From positions 1 to 33,955 of the forward strand of contig JADGEB010000035.1 in the NCBI GenBank assembly GCA_016744595.1: a stretch of DNA of 33,955 nt, in the 5' to 3' direction. Every line of letters starts with the position of its first letter. Position 1 is the stretch's first letter. Origin of the DNA: Desulfuromusa sp. Its GTDB lineage: Bacteria > Desulfobacterota > Desulfuromonadia > Desulfuromonadales > Geopsychrobacteraceae. Made by a program: the position numbers and the translations under genes. Positions 24,164-32,183 of this stretch are shown here, one piece after another. The notes beneath the pieces are model-generated. The model made no database searches. It had not been told where the DNA came from and worked only from the letters and a program-made list of their open reading frames with translations.

Positions 24164-25174
24164 ATGAGCGGCGTCCTGTTGTCTGTTAAAAATCTCTACA
24201 AGCATTTTGATATTTCCGGTGGCATGCTTGATCAGATTAAGTTTAGTCGCGGAAAATTTCACCGCAAAAAAACTCTAGTCAAAGCGGTCAACAATATCAG
24301 TTTTGAGTTGGAGGCCGGTGAGACTTTCAGCGTTGTCGGCGAATCGGGCTGTGGAAAATCAACCTTGGGGCGGACCATCATGGGACTGTATCCACCCAAT
24401 GCCGGAGAAATACGCTATCGTGGTGATCGTATCGACAGCCTTGATCACAAGCAATTGCTGCCATATCGCAAAAAAATGCAGATGGTTTTTCAGGATCCCT
24501 ATGCATCGCTTAATCCGCGGAAGACAATTCAACAAGCATTAGAAGACCCATTGCGTTATCACAGCCCACAACTGAATAATGGGGAAGTCAAGGATCGCAT
24601 CGACGAAGTTATGTTGCAGGTTGGTAGTGATCCGCAGTGGATCAGTCGAATGCCGCATGAGTTCTCTGGCGGGCAGCGCCAACGTATCTCAATTGCCCGT
24701 GCCCTGATTATCGACCCGGAATTTATTGTTGCTGACGAGCCAATTTCAGCTCTTGATGTTTCGATTCAGGCGCAGATTCTTAACTTGATGATGGATTTGC
24801 AACAGCAGCGCAATCTGGCTTACCTTTTCATTGCCCATGACCTGTCAGTAGTTGAACATCTCAGCGACCGTGTTGGGGTTATGTACCTCGGCACCATGTG
24901 CGAGTTGTCGGAAACTGGAATTCTTTTCGAGCAACCCCGCCATCCCTATACTCAGGCGTTGATGAGTGCTATTCCAAAATTGGAGGGTGGTGCGAGTAGC
25001 CATACTCGACTCAAGGGTGAAGTGCCGACACCAATCAATTTGCCGAGAGGATGTGTTTTTCACGGTCGCTGCCCCTATGTTAATCGGCGCTGTATTGATG
25101 AAGTTCCGCAGCTTTGCACTTTGGATGATGGTCGTCAGGTCGCCTGCCATGGGGTCGAAGAGGGTCGAATTTAA
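24164..25174 (+). CDS. dppF: Peptide ABC transporter ATPase, DppF type
   Basis: 336 residues with Walker A GESGCGKS, Q-loop FQDPYASLNPR (typical DppF/OppF), signature FSGGQRQR, Walker B FIVADEPISALD and the IAHDLSVV switch. The C-terminal oligo_HPY region carries GCVFHGRCPYVNRRC...LC...VACHG, a four-cysteine pattern like that of DppD. It forms the ATPase heterodimer with DppD. Last gene of the operon, ending 15 nt before a very strong shared terminator. Confidence 0.95.
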   Translation: MSGVLLSVKNLYKHFDISGGMLDQIKFSRGKFHRKKTLVKAVNNISFELEAGETFSVVGESGCGKSTLGRTIMGLYPPNAGEIRYRGDRIDSLDHKQLLPYRKKMQMVFQDPYASLNPRKTIQQALEDPLRYHSPQLNNGEVKDRIDEVMLQVGSDPQWISRMPHEFSGGQRQRISIARALIIDPEFIVADEPISALDVSIQAQILNLMMDLQQQRNLAYLFIAHDLSVVEHLSDRVGVMYLGTMCELSETGILFEQPRHPYTQALMSAIPKLEGGASSHTRLKGEVPTPINLPRGCVFHGRCPYVNRRCIDEVPQLCTLDDGRQVACHGVEEGRI

Positions 25175-25189
25175 GTTTTGCCGAGCAAG

Positions 25190-25248
25190 ACTATCAATCA
25201 AAAAGAGCCCCGTAATGCAAAACTACGGGGCTCTTTTTGATTGATAGT
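25190..25248. terminator. 25-bp perfect-stem bidirectional terminator between dppF and ugpC
   Basis: ACTATCAATCAAAAAGAGCC (from 25190) continues to 25214 and pairs without a mismatch with 25224-25248 around a 9-nt loop. A GC core (AGAGCCCCGTA/TACGGGGCTCT) is flanked on each side by A5/T5, so it should terminate both the peptide operon and the convergent ugpC. Confidence 0.95.
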
Positions 25249-25260
25249 ATGTCCTGATTC

Positions 25261-26361
25261 TCAATAAATTGATTTCTCTGATTCAGCATCAAAGATATGT
25301 AGATGGGTGAGATCAAGGGTCATGCGTAACTGATCGCCGGCCGAAAATTGGCGTCGCCCCTCCGCTCTGGCAATCAGGTTTGCTCCTTGTACATCCATAT
25401 GCAAATTTGTTTCGTTGCCAAGCGGTTCAATGATCTTGACTGTGCCAGTGGTAGTGAAAGTTGATTCTCTCGCATTTTTATCATCAGAATGAGTGATAAA
25501 CAGGTCTTCGGTTCGTAATCCTAAAATGACTTTTTGTCCATCCTTGATCTGACTATTTTCTCTCTCTGGGATTGGAATTTCAAGTTGATCGCTCAGCTTG
25601 ATTCTCAAGCCGTTGTTATTGACAATAATTGCCGGGTGTAAATTCATTGGTGGTGACCCCATAAATCCGGCGACAAAGGCATTGGCGGGATTCTGGAATA
25701 TTTCCATCGGGCTACCAACCTGCTCAATGTAACCATCGCGCATAACGACGATACGGTCAGCCAGAGTCATGGCCTCAACTTGGTCATGAGTGACATAGAT
25801 AATAGTGTTCTGAACTTCCTGATGAAGCTGCTTGATTTCCAGTCGCATCTGAGTGCGTAGTTTTGCATCGAGATTGGATAGTGGTTCATCGAACAGGTAA
25901 ACGGCAGGGCGGCGAACAATGGCTCGCCCCATGGCAACTCGCTGCCGTTGTCCCCCCGATAGCTCATGTGGTTTGCGAAACAGAAAATCTTCGAGTTCAA
26001 GGATTTTAGCGGTCTCTCGAACCCGTTTTTCTATTTCATCTTTGGGCATTTTTCTCAGGGTCAGACCAAATGACATATTTTTATAAACATTCATATGGGG
26101 GTAGAGGGCATAGTTTTGAAATACCATTGCCGCATCCCGGTCTTTTGGTGCTACGTCGTTGACAACCCGGTCTGATATTGCAATCGTCCCAGCGGTAATA
26201 TCCTCCAGCCCGGCTATCATCCTTAGAACTGTCGATTTGCCACAACCAGACGGGCCAACAAAGACCACAAATTCTTTATCTTCAATGTCCAGATTGATTC
26301 CGTGAACAACCTCCAGCTTGCCATATTTCTTGAAAAGATCTTTTAAAATGACATTTGCCAT
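25261..26361 (-). CDS. ugpC: Glycerol-3-phosphate/sugar ABC transporter ATPase, UgpC/MalK type
   Basis: 366 residues from the ATG at 26361, supported by GGAG upstream; an alternative start five codons further adds MEFLF. CUT1-family ATPase: Walker [10 protein letters not shown]-loop [10 protein letters not shown], signature [37 protein letters not shown]-loop VTHDQVEA, and a C-terminal TOBE/regulatory domain ([11 protein letters not shown]...[12 protein letters not shown]). It energises the UgpA-UgpE permease encoded divergently on the other strand. UgpC and MalK can be interchangeable, so it might also serve other sugar transporters. Confidence 0.93.
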   Translation of the reverse strand: MANVILKDLFKKYGKLEVVHGINLDIEDKEFVVFVGPSGCGKSTVLRMIAGLEDITAGTIAISDRVVNDVAPKDRDAAMVFQNYALYPHMNVYKNMSFGLTLRKMPKDEIEKRVRETAKILELEDFLFRKPHELSGGQRQRVAMGRAIVRRPAVYLFDEPLSNLDAKLRTQMRLEIKQLHQEVQNTIIYVTHDQVEAMTLADRIVVMRDGYIEQVGSPMEIFQNPANAFVAGFMGSPPMNLHPAIIVNNNGLRIKLSDQLEIPIPERENSQIKDGQKVILGLRTEDLFITHSDDKNARESTFTTTGTVKIIEPLGNETNLHMDVQGANLIARAEGRRQFSAGDQLRMTLDLTHLHIFDAESEKSIY

Positions 26362-26389
26362 AAACAAAAACTCCAATGGGTAAGGAACT

Positions 26390-26432
26390 TTTAAATATTT
26401 AAAGTCATTGTGGATTAATCATTTTCCACAAT
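26390..26432. promoter_or_regulatory. Palindromes in the ugpC-ugpB divergent region, candidate operators
   Basis: TTTAAATATTTAAA (26390-26403) is a perfect 14-bp palindrome just before ugpC. Next to it ATTGTGGA (26407-26414) and TCCACAAT (26425-26432) form an 8-bp dyad with a 10-nt spacer. They lie where a regulator could control one or both divergent transcripts. No pho box like that of E. coli ugp was found. Confidence 0.4.
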
Positions 26433-26489
26433 AAAGTACGAGGTATATTTTATTACGAATAAATCTATACATTTTTTTACATCGAGTCA

Positions 26490-26518
26490 TTGACGAATAG
26501 GTTTTATTAGTCTTTACT
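26490..26518 (+). promoter_or_regulatory. Possible sigma-70 promoter for ugpB
   Basis: TTGACG, a 17-nt spacer and TTTACT (four of six matches). The leader to the ATG at 26633 would be about 108 nt and contains a small dyad (TGTTG/CAACA, 26590-26606). Weak; other AT-rich hexamers nearby could serve. Confidence 0.3.
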
Positions 26519-26632
26519 TGATGTAGAGAAATGTAATTGTATGTTCGTTGAATACTCTGCACCATCAAACAGTCGCTTGCAAGAACTTATGTTGAGAAAG
26601 ACAACACTTTAAACCGATTTCAGGAGGAATAC

Positions 26633-27961
26633 ATGTCAAAAATCAAATGTTTCTGGCTTGTTATGGCGGTAGGTATGCTGATTAGTTTTGCTGGATCAGC
26701 ATTTGCAAAGCCGATCGATATTCACTGGTGGCACGCGATGCGTGGTGCGCGTGGTGAGGTCGTGCAGCACATTGTTGATCAATTCAACAATTCTCAATCT
26801 GATTACCACGTGGTTGCAACTTACAAGGGTGCTTACGATGAAGTTGTCAATGCTGGGGTTGCTGCTGTGCGAGCTGGAAAGCAGCCACATATCCTCCAGT
26901 CTTTCGAGGTTGGCACCCAAACCATGATGATGTCGGGCGCTATCTATCCGGTTCACCAATTGATGGCAGATAAAGGCTATAAAGTTGATTGGTCTCAGTA
27001 TCTACAACCGGTTCTCTCCTATTACATGAATGCTGATGGTAACCTGATGTCGATGCCATTCAACTCATCGACTCCGGTGATGTATTACAATGTTGATCTG
27101 TTCAAAAAAGCTGGTATTCCGATGCTGTCCAAGGAGAAGCCGATTACTTGGGATATGCTGGGTGAAATTACCGGTAAACTGGTTAAGTCAGGTGTCGAGG
27201 GTGGTTTGGTTACTGCTTGGCAATCTTGGACTCAGGTAGAAAACTACAGCGCCATTCATAACATTCCTTTTGCCAGTAAGGCTAATGGTTATGAGGGTTT
27301 GGATACCAAGTTGATGATTAACAACGACAAGGTTGTGAATCATGTTGCCCGGCTTAAGAGCTGGATGAGTGACAAGCGCTTTTATTATGGTGGACAGAAA
27401 TATCAAGGACCAAAATCTGAATTTATTGCTCAGAATGCTGGTGTTTATATCGATTCGATCAGTGGTATTGCCAAGCTGAAGAAAGCGGTTAAAGACTTTA
27501 CTTGGGATGTTGCCCCTCTCCCAGTCGAATCCTGGATGAAAGAGCCGCAGAACAGTATCATTGGTGGCGCTTCTCTGTGGGTTTTCCAGGGTCTGCCAAA
27601 GAAAGATTACGCTGGTGTTGCTGCATTTTTGAAGCATTTGGCTGGTAATGAGTCACAGATCTACTGGCATAAGCAAACAGGTTACTTCCCAATTACCTTG
27701 AAGGCTTATGACAAGCTCAAAGCTGATGGTTATTATGCTGCAAATCCTCTTCAGGAAGTTGGTATCAAGCAGTTGACCCGTCGTATTCCAACTAAGATTT
27801 CCCGTGGTCTGCGTCTGGGTTATTTCATCCAGATTCGTAATATCATCAATGAAGAACTTGAACTAGTTTGGAGTGATAAAAAGACGCCTCAGCAAGCACT
27901 GGATGCCGCTGTAGCCAGAAGTAATGTTAAACTGCGTGAATTTGAAAGAATCTATAAATAG
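26633..27961 (+). CDS. ugpB: Glycerol-3-phosphate-type ABC transporter substrate-binding protein (UgpB)
   Basis: 442 residues with signal peptide 1-25 (cleavage at AFA|KP) and a strong AGGAGG site. It follows E. coli UgpB closely along the chain: IHWWHAMRGARGEVV, YHVVATYKGAYDEVVNAGVAAVRAGKQPHILQSFEVGTQTMM, MPFNSSTPVMYYN, AWQSWTQVENYSAIHNIPFASK, IIGGASLWVFQG, WHKQTGYFPIT and GLRLGYFIQIRNIINEELELVW. In E. coli this protein binds sn-glycerol-3-phosphate and glycerophosphodiesters such as glycerophosphocholine. Which enantiomer or ester the present protein prefers cannot be read directly. A stem-loop follows before ugpA. The glycerol-1-phosphate dehydrogenase further down makes the ligand an open question. 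Confidence 0.94.
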   Translation: MSKIKCFWLVMAVGMLISFAGSAFAKPIDIHWWHAMRGARGEVVQHIVDQFNNSQSDYHVVATYKGAYDEVVNAGVAAVRAGKQPHILQSFEVGTQTMMMSGAIYPVHQLMADKGYKVDWSQYLQPVLSYYMNADGNLMSMPFNSSTPVMYYNVDLFKKAGIPMLSKEKPITWDMLGEITGKLVKSGVEGGLVTAWQSWTQVENYSAIHNIPFASKANGYEGLDTKLMINNDKVVNHVARLKSWMSDKRFYYGGQKYQGPKSEFIAQNAGVYIDSISGIAKLKKAVKDFTWDVAPLPVESWMKEPQNSIIGGASLWVFQGLPKKDYAGVAAFLKHLAGNESQIYWHKQTGYFPITLKAYDKLKADGYYAANPLQEVGIKQLTRRIPTKISRGLRLGYFIQIRNIINEELELVWSDKKTPQQALDAAVARSNVKLREFERIYK

Positions 27962-27986
27962 TTTTTTCTTATTCTTTTAACTTCAA

Positions 27987-28019
27987 TCGGGGGTATCCTT
28001 TTCTTGAGGGTGCCCCCGA
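27987..28019 (+). terminator. Stem-loop between ugpB and ugpA
   Basis: TCGGGGGTATCC (27987-27998) pairs with GGGTGCCCCCGA (28008-28019), a 12-bp stem with two G-T pairs and a 9-nt loop. No long T-run follows, so it is more likely a message-protecting or partial-termination element, as after the binding-protein gene of the peptide operon. Confidence 0.65.
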
Positions 28020-28040
28020 ATCAGTGATACTATCAATGTC

Positions 28041-28934
28041 ATGATAAGAAAACGCTCCTACTTTAAAACTCGTTCTCTCCCGTACCTGCTGATCTTGCCG
28101 CAAATCTTGATCACCTTGACTTTTTTCTACTGGCCGGCAGTACAGGGAGTCATTACCTCTTTCCAGGTAAGTGACCCATTCGGATTTCGAACCAAGTTTG
28201 TCTGGTTTGATAATTTCATTGCTCTATTTAGTGATCCTCTCTATTTAAAATCAATTGCAACAACGCTGTTGTTCAGTGGCTCGGTTGCGATTGTGTCAAT
28301 TGGTTTTGGTTTGTTTCTGGCGAGTATGGCTAACCGGGTATTGAAACTAACAACGTTGACCCGGACGCTGTTGATTTGGCCTTACGCAATAGCCCCGGCT
28401 ATCTCTGGGATTTTGTGGCTCTTTTTGCTCCACCCCTCTTATGGTGTCGTGGCTATCGGTCTGGAAAACTGGTTTGGTATCGACTGGAACCCACTTTTGA
28501 AAAGCTCCAATGCGATGTTGATGATCGTTATGGCCAGTGCGTGGAAAAATATCAGTTATAATTTTGTATTTTTCCTCGCAGGACTCCAGGCAATTCCACG
28601 GTCATTGATTGAGGCTGCTGCAATCGATGGAGCTAGCCCATTTCGACGCTTCTGGACTATTACTTTTCCGTTGCTCTCACCAACATTTTTCTTCGTTACC
28701 GTCATGACGATCATCTTTTCCTTCTTTGAGTCCTTTGGTGTCATTCATGCGGTGACTCAGGGTGGACCGGGTGGTTCTACCAATATCTTGGTTTATAAAG
28801 TTTACCAAGATGGATTTATTGGCTTGAACCTTGGCTCTTCTGCAGCACAGTCGGTAGTCTTGATGGGTTTGATTATTTTGATTACGGTTCTGCAATTCAA
28901 GTATGTAGAACGTAAAGTTCAATATATGGGGTGA
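28041..28934 (+). CDS. ugpA: Glycerol-3-phosphate ABC transporter permease UgpA
   Basis: 297 residues, six transmembrane helices. The N-terminal LPYLLILPQILITLTFFYWPAVQGVITSFQVSDPFG..T.FVWFDNF and the GGPGGSTNILVYKVYQDGF segment near the end are characteristic of UgpA. The EAA loop (LIEAAAIDGASPFRRFWTITFPLLSPT) docks the ATPase. The ribosome binding site is weak (no clear GGAG), which fits lower expression than the binding protein. It forms the channel with UgpE. Confidence 0.94.
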   Translation: MIRKRSYFKTRSLPYLLILPQILITLTFFYWPAVQGVITSFQVSDPFGFRTKFVWFDNFIALFSDPLYLKSIATTLLFSGSVAIVSIGFGLFLASMANRVLKLTTLTRTLLIWPYAIAPAISGILWLFLLHPSYGVVAIGLENWFGIDWNPLLKSSNAMLMIVMASAWKNISYNFVFFLAGLQAIPRSLIEAAAIDGASPFRRFWTITFPLLSPTFFFVTVMTIIFSFFESFGVIHAVTQGGPGGSTNILVYKVYQDGFIGLNLGSSAAQSVVLMGLIILITVLQFKYVERKVQYMG

Positions 28935-28998
28935 TGTTTCCTGTGGGAACCATTGGACTCTGAACACGGTATCTAATACGTAACGGGACAGCAATGTT

Positions 28999-29922
28999 AT
29001 GATGGTTGAAAAAACTCCAGTACTCGACACCTTCACCTATGTTTCCCTGATTTTGGGAATTGTTGTTGTCGGATTCCCTATTCTATATGCAGTTATTGCA
29101 GCGACCTTATCGATAGAGGAGGTCTCCCGTGTTCCTATGTCGATGATTCCGGGGGATCAACTGTTTAATAATGTCAGTGAAGCCTGGAACCGGGGGGATC
29201 TTGGTACTCAGCTGTTCAATTCCTTTATCATGGCAAGTGGAATCACGATTGGAAAGATCGTTGTTTCTTTGTTTGGGGCTTTTTCGATTGTCTATTTTGA
29301 TTATCGTTTTCGTGGTGTTGTGTTTGCTGCAGTATTTTGTACTCTGATGCTTCCGGTCGAAGTTCGTATCCTGCCAACCTATGAAATGGCCGCAAACTTG
29401 TTTGGCCCACTGCAGTCGGTCTGGAATACTTTGGGGCTTGATGGAATTGTTAGTTGGTTTGTTGGGCATGATATCGAAGTTTCCCTTGATTTTAGTTTGC
29501 TGGATAGTTATGCGGGATTGATTCTGCCTCTGACTGCTTCAGCAACCTGTACTTTTTTGTTTCGACAGTTCTTTCTGACTATCCCCGAAGAGCTTTGTGA
29601 AGCCGCCAAAATGGATGGAGCTTCACCGATGACTTTTTTCTGGAAGGTTCTGTTTCCACTCTCTAAAACCAATATTGCCGCTTTGGTGGTTATCGAATTT
29701 GTCTATGGCTGGAACCAGTACCTCTGGCCGTTGCTGATTACCACCAATCCGAAGATGACGACTGCGGTTATTGGTTTACATCATCTCCTCCCTTCTCCAG
29801 AAGATCCACCCGATTGGCACATTGCTATGGCAGGGGCGTTGATTGTCATGTTGCCACCGGTTCTGGTCGTTCTGTTTATGCAGCGCTGGTTTGTCAAGGG
29901 TCTGGTTGAAAGAGAGAAATAG
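28999..29922 (+). CDS. ugpE: Glycerol-3-phosphate ABC transporter permease UgpE
   Basis: 307 residues, six transmembrane helices, starting at tandem ATG codons (28999 or 29002). UgpE-like features: GDQLFNNVSEAW, LFNSFIMASGITIGKIVVSLFGAFSIVYFDYRFRG, the LPVEVRILPTYEMAANL segment and the EAA loop (ELCEAAKMDGASPMTFFWKVLFPLSKTNIAALVVIEFVYGWNQYLWPLLIT). There is an extra ~25-residue insertion (LGLDGIVSWFVGHDIEVSLDFSL) in the middle compared with E. coli UgpE. The next gene starts four nt after the stop, so the dehydrogenase is part of the same operon. Confidence 0.93.
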   Translation: MMVEKTPVLDTFTYVSLILGIVVVGFPILYAVIAATLSIEEVSRVPMSMIPGDQLFNNVSEAWNRGDLGTQLFNSFIMASGITIGKIVVSLFGAFSIVYFDYRFRGVVFAAVFCTLMLPVEVRILPTYEMAANLFGPLQSVWNTLGLDGIVSWFVGHDIEVSLDFSLLDSYAGLILPLTASATCTFLFRQFFLTIPEELCEAAKMDGASPMTFFWKVLFPLSKTNIAALVVIEFVYGWNQYLWPLLITTNPKMTTAVIGLHHLLPSPEDPPDWHIAMAGALIVMLPPVLVVLFMQRWFVKGLVEREK

Positions 29923-29925
29923 TTG

Positions 29926-31260
29926 ATGGGTGTCGAAGTTCGAAATCATCCCCTGGTTGTCAATCCCGAAGTTTGTGTGTCTGGCTGCACCTGCGGCTCT
30001 GAACATCCGGTACCGCAAGTGACCCTTTATTCAGGGAGAGATGCCTGCCTGGTTATGGCAGAAGATTGCCGGGCGATTTATGGCACTAAGCCGGTTCTAT
30101 TGATCTATGATCCGCAAACATATGCTGTTGTGGGAGTTCAATTGCAACAACAGCTAGAGAAGCTTGGTGTCAGTGTGACCCCTTTTTCCCTTCCTGAAGA
30201 ACCGCATGCCGATGATGTGACCATAGCTGAGGTGCGCGCTGCCTGCAAAGGGATTGCTCTGGTGATATCGGTTGGATCTGGAACCATAAATGATCTGGGG
30301 AAATATTCGGCTCATCATGAAGAGATTGATTTCTGGACTATGCCCACAGCTTCTTCAATGAATGGTTATACCTCAGGAATTGCAGCTATTAAGGTAAAGG
30401 GTGTTAAGCGGACATTGTCGGCCGTACCACCTCAACGGATTTATGTTCTCCCTGATGTGGTTCAACATGCCCCCCTTAAGTTACGTCAGGCCGGTTTTTG
30501 TGATGTCCTAGCCAAAGTTGTTTCTGATATCGATTGGCAGTGTGAGTCCCTATTGTTCAGTGGTGGTTACTGTGGCTTGCCAGCAGCAATGATGGCAGAA
30601 GTTGAAAACAGTTATTCTGAGTGTCCAGACGAGATTGGTCGGGGTGATGAAGCTGCTGTCATTGGGTTGTTCCATGGCTTGCTGATATCGGGAGTTGCCA
30701 TGAGTCTGGCCGGATCGAGCGCTCCTGCTTCGGGTGGAGAACATCTGGTCTCTCATTTCTGGGATATGCGCGAACCGATCACTGGCAGGGAACCAGAACT
30801 TCATGGTTTGCAAGTTGGAGTCGGGATTATTCTGTCGACCGCTTGTTATCAACGCTTGGCACGGTTAGGCCGGGATGATTTTCCTCGACATGCGGATCAA
30901 TTGTTTAACATGACTGCGGCTCGGATTCCTAAAATCTGGGGTTCATATGCTGACGAAGTTGCCAAACAATTTCACAATAAGCGAGATGCTTTGCTGCAGT
31001 TTGATGACCTTTTGCCACAAAAATGGGATGAGTTGCAGACCCTTTTCCGGCAAGTTCAGCCGCCAGAATATTTTGCTGACCTGTTTGTTCGAACCGGTGC
31101 ACCTTTTAACCTTGAAGCTTTCCGACTGAGCAAAGATGAATTTATGCTGGCCGCTTTGAACAGTCGTGCAATTCGCGAACGGATTACGGTTCTGGATCTG
31201 GCTGCCCATGCTGGAGTTCTAGAAGCTGCCACTGAGGATGCTCTCCATCTTTTGGGCTGA
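29926..31260 (+). CDS. egsA: sn-Glycerol-1-phosphate dehydrogenase (EgsA/AraM family)
   Basis: 444 residues from the ATG at 29926 (a TTG three nt earlier is possible). Member of the iron-containing alcohol dehydrogenase superfamily. NAD(P)-binding VGSGTIND at 116-123, PTASSMNGYTSGIAAI at 140-155, and three metal ligands: Asp193 (AGFCDVLAK), His273 (PASGGEHLVSH) and His293 (ELHGLQVG). These match B. subtilis AraM block by block. The family interconverts dihydroxyacetone phosphate and sn-glycerol-1-phosphate, the archaeal enantiomer. The N-terminal part carries a CxxxCxCGxxH motif (Cys17, 21, 23, His27) that is absent from B. subtilis AraM as remembered. Co-transcription with ugpBAE suggests it processes the imported product, oxidising G1P to DHAP. 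No GlpD or phosphodiesterase (UgpQ) gene is present in the operon. Confidence 0.92.
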   Translation: MGVEVRNHPLVVNPEVCVSGCTCGSEHPVPQVTLYSGRDACLVMAEDCRAIYGTKPVLLIYDPQTYAVVGVQLQQQLEKLGVSVTPFSLPEEPHADDVTIAEVRAACKGIALVISVGSGTINDLGKYSAHHEEIDFWTMPTASSMNGYTSGIAAIKVKGVKRTLSAVPPQRIYVLPDVVQHAPLKLRQAGFCDVLAKVVSDIDWQCESLLFSGGYCGLPAAMMAEVENSYSECPDEIGRGDEAAVIGLFHGLLISGVAMSLAGSSAPASGGEHLVSHFWDMREPITGREPELHGLQVGVGIILSTACYQRLARLGRDDFPRHADQLFNMTAARIPKIWGSYADEVAKQFHNKRDALLQFDDLLPQKWDELQTLFRQVQPPEYFADLFVRTGAPFNLEAFRLSKDEFMLAALNSRAIRERITVLDLAAHAGVLEAATEDALHLLG

Positions 31261-31286
31261 CTCTTTCCTCTTCTTGAGAGTCCCTT

Positions 31287-31916
31287 ATGCAAAAAAAACT
31301 ACCCTTGCTATTGTTGGCAATTGTCCTGACGGCTTTGGCCGTATCATTCTATCAGCCCACTGATCAACTGACCTGGTTTCTGGAAACAGTCCCGGTTATG
31401 GTTGGGATCGTCCTGCTTTTGTTGACCTGGCGTAACTTTCCTTTGACCTTGTTGCTTTGTTTTCTCCTTAGTTTGCACGCATTGATTCTGATTCTGGGTG
31501 GTCATTACACCTATGCCAAGGTGCCACTCGGATTCTGGATGCAGGATCTGTTTGATTTCAGCCGCAATCACTATGATCGTATCGGCCATATTGCCCAAGG
31601 CTTTATTCCCGCTATTCTGGCTCGTGAAATCCTTCTACGCCGCTCACCACTTATTCCGGGAAAATGGTTGTTTCTGTTGGTGACCAGTGTCTGTCTGGCT
31701 TTTAGTGCTTTTTATGAGATGGTGGAATGGTGGACAGCATTGCTTTCAGGTGAAGCTGCAACTGCTTTTCTTGGAACTCAGGGGGATATCTGGGACACTC
31801 AATGGGATATGTTTTTTGCTTTTATGGGAGCGATGGTAGCGCAACTGTTGTTGAGTCGCTGGCACAACCGCCAATTGGTGGATGTTGCTCCAGAACTTAG
31901 AACGAAAATCTCTTGA
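31287..31916 (+). CDS. DUF2238 (YjdF-type) membrane protein
   Basis: 209 residues, about five to six transmembrane helices. Family features: GGHYTYAKVPLGFWMQDLFDFSRNHYDRIGHIAQGFIPAILAREILLR and FSAFYEMVEWWTALLSGEAATAFLGTQGDIWDTQWDM, both rich in conserved His, Asp, Glu and Trp within the membrane. Function of the family is unknown; the pattern of charged residues near membrane faces suggests an enzyme or metal-binding protein. It begins 26 nt after the dehydrogenase with GAGAG upstream, so it is probably the end of the ugp operon. Converges on the next gene with only 23 nt between stop codons and no clear terminator. Confidence 0.88.
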   Translation: MQKKLPLLLLAIVLTALAVSFYQPTDQLTWFLETVPVMVGIVLLLLTWRNFPLTLLLCFLLSLHALILILGGHYTYAKVPLGFWMQDLFDFSRNHYDRIGHIAQGFIPAILAREILLRRSPLIPGKWLFLLVTSVCLAFSAFYEMVEWWTALLSGEAATAFLGTQGDIWDTQWDMFFAFMGAMVAQLLLSRWHNRQLVDVAPELRTKIS

Positions 31917-31939
31917 CGGTAGAAAGCGTCAGAGTGGCC

Positions 31940-32137
31940 TCATGATCCTTGCCACCATTGATAAACAAATGTCCCAATTGCTCCAAAAACTACGAGCTCT
32001 AAGATAAACAGCCAGAGGACAAACTTCTTTTTACCCTGTTTAGCACGCAATTTCTCTGGCATGAATCGGTTGAAGTCTTCGGACATGTTGTTCCATGCTT
32101 CCTTAAAAACATTTTCCTGTTGCTTCTTTTTATTCAT
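31940..32137 (-). CDS. Small single-pass membrane protein
   Basis: 65 residues from the ATG at 32137, chosen because AGGA lies eight nt upstream; a longer frame would start inside the end of the preceding gene. N-terminal charged helix (KKKQQENVFKEAWNNMSEDFNRFMPEKLRAKQGKKK) then one transmembrane helix (about 39-60, FVLWLFILELVVFGAIGTFVYQWW). No recognised domain. It lies 46 nt after the YchF-like gene on the same strand and is probably its operon partner. Function unknown. Confidence 0.6.
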   Translation of the reverse strand: MNKKKQQENVFKEAWNNMSEDFNRFMPEKLRAKQGKKKFVLWLFILELVVFGAIGTFVYQWWQGS

Positions 32138-32183
32138 GTTGAGAATCCTGATATCCGATTTTAATCCTGTGGCAGGGTAACCA

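Noticed and set aside
26433..26632. Pho box upstream of ugpB
   Set aside because: No paired CTGTCA-like repeats with 11-nt spacing were seen.
31905..31945. Terminator between the convergent DUF2238 and small TM genes
   Set aside because: Only a 5-bp TGACG/CGTCA stem with no T-run; too weak to call.
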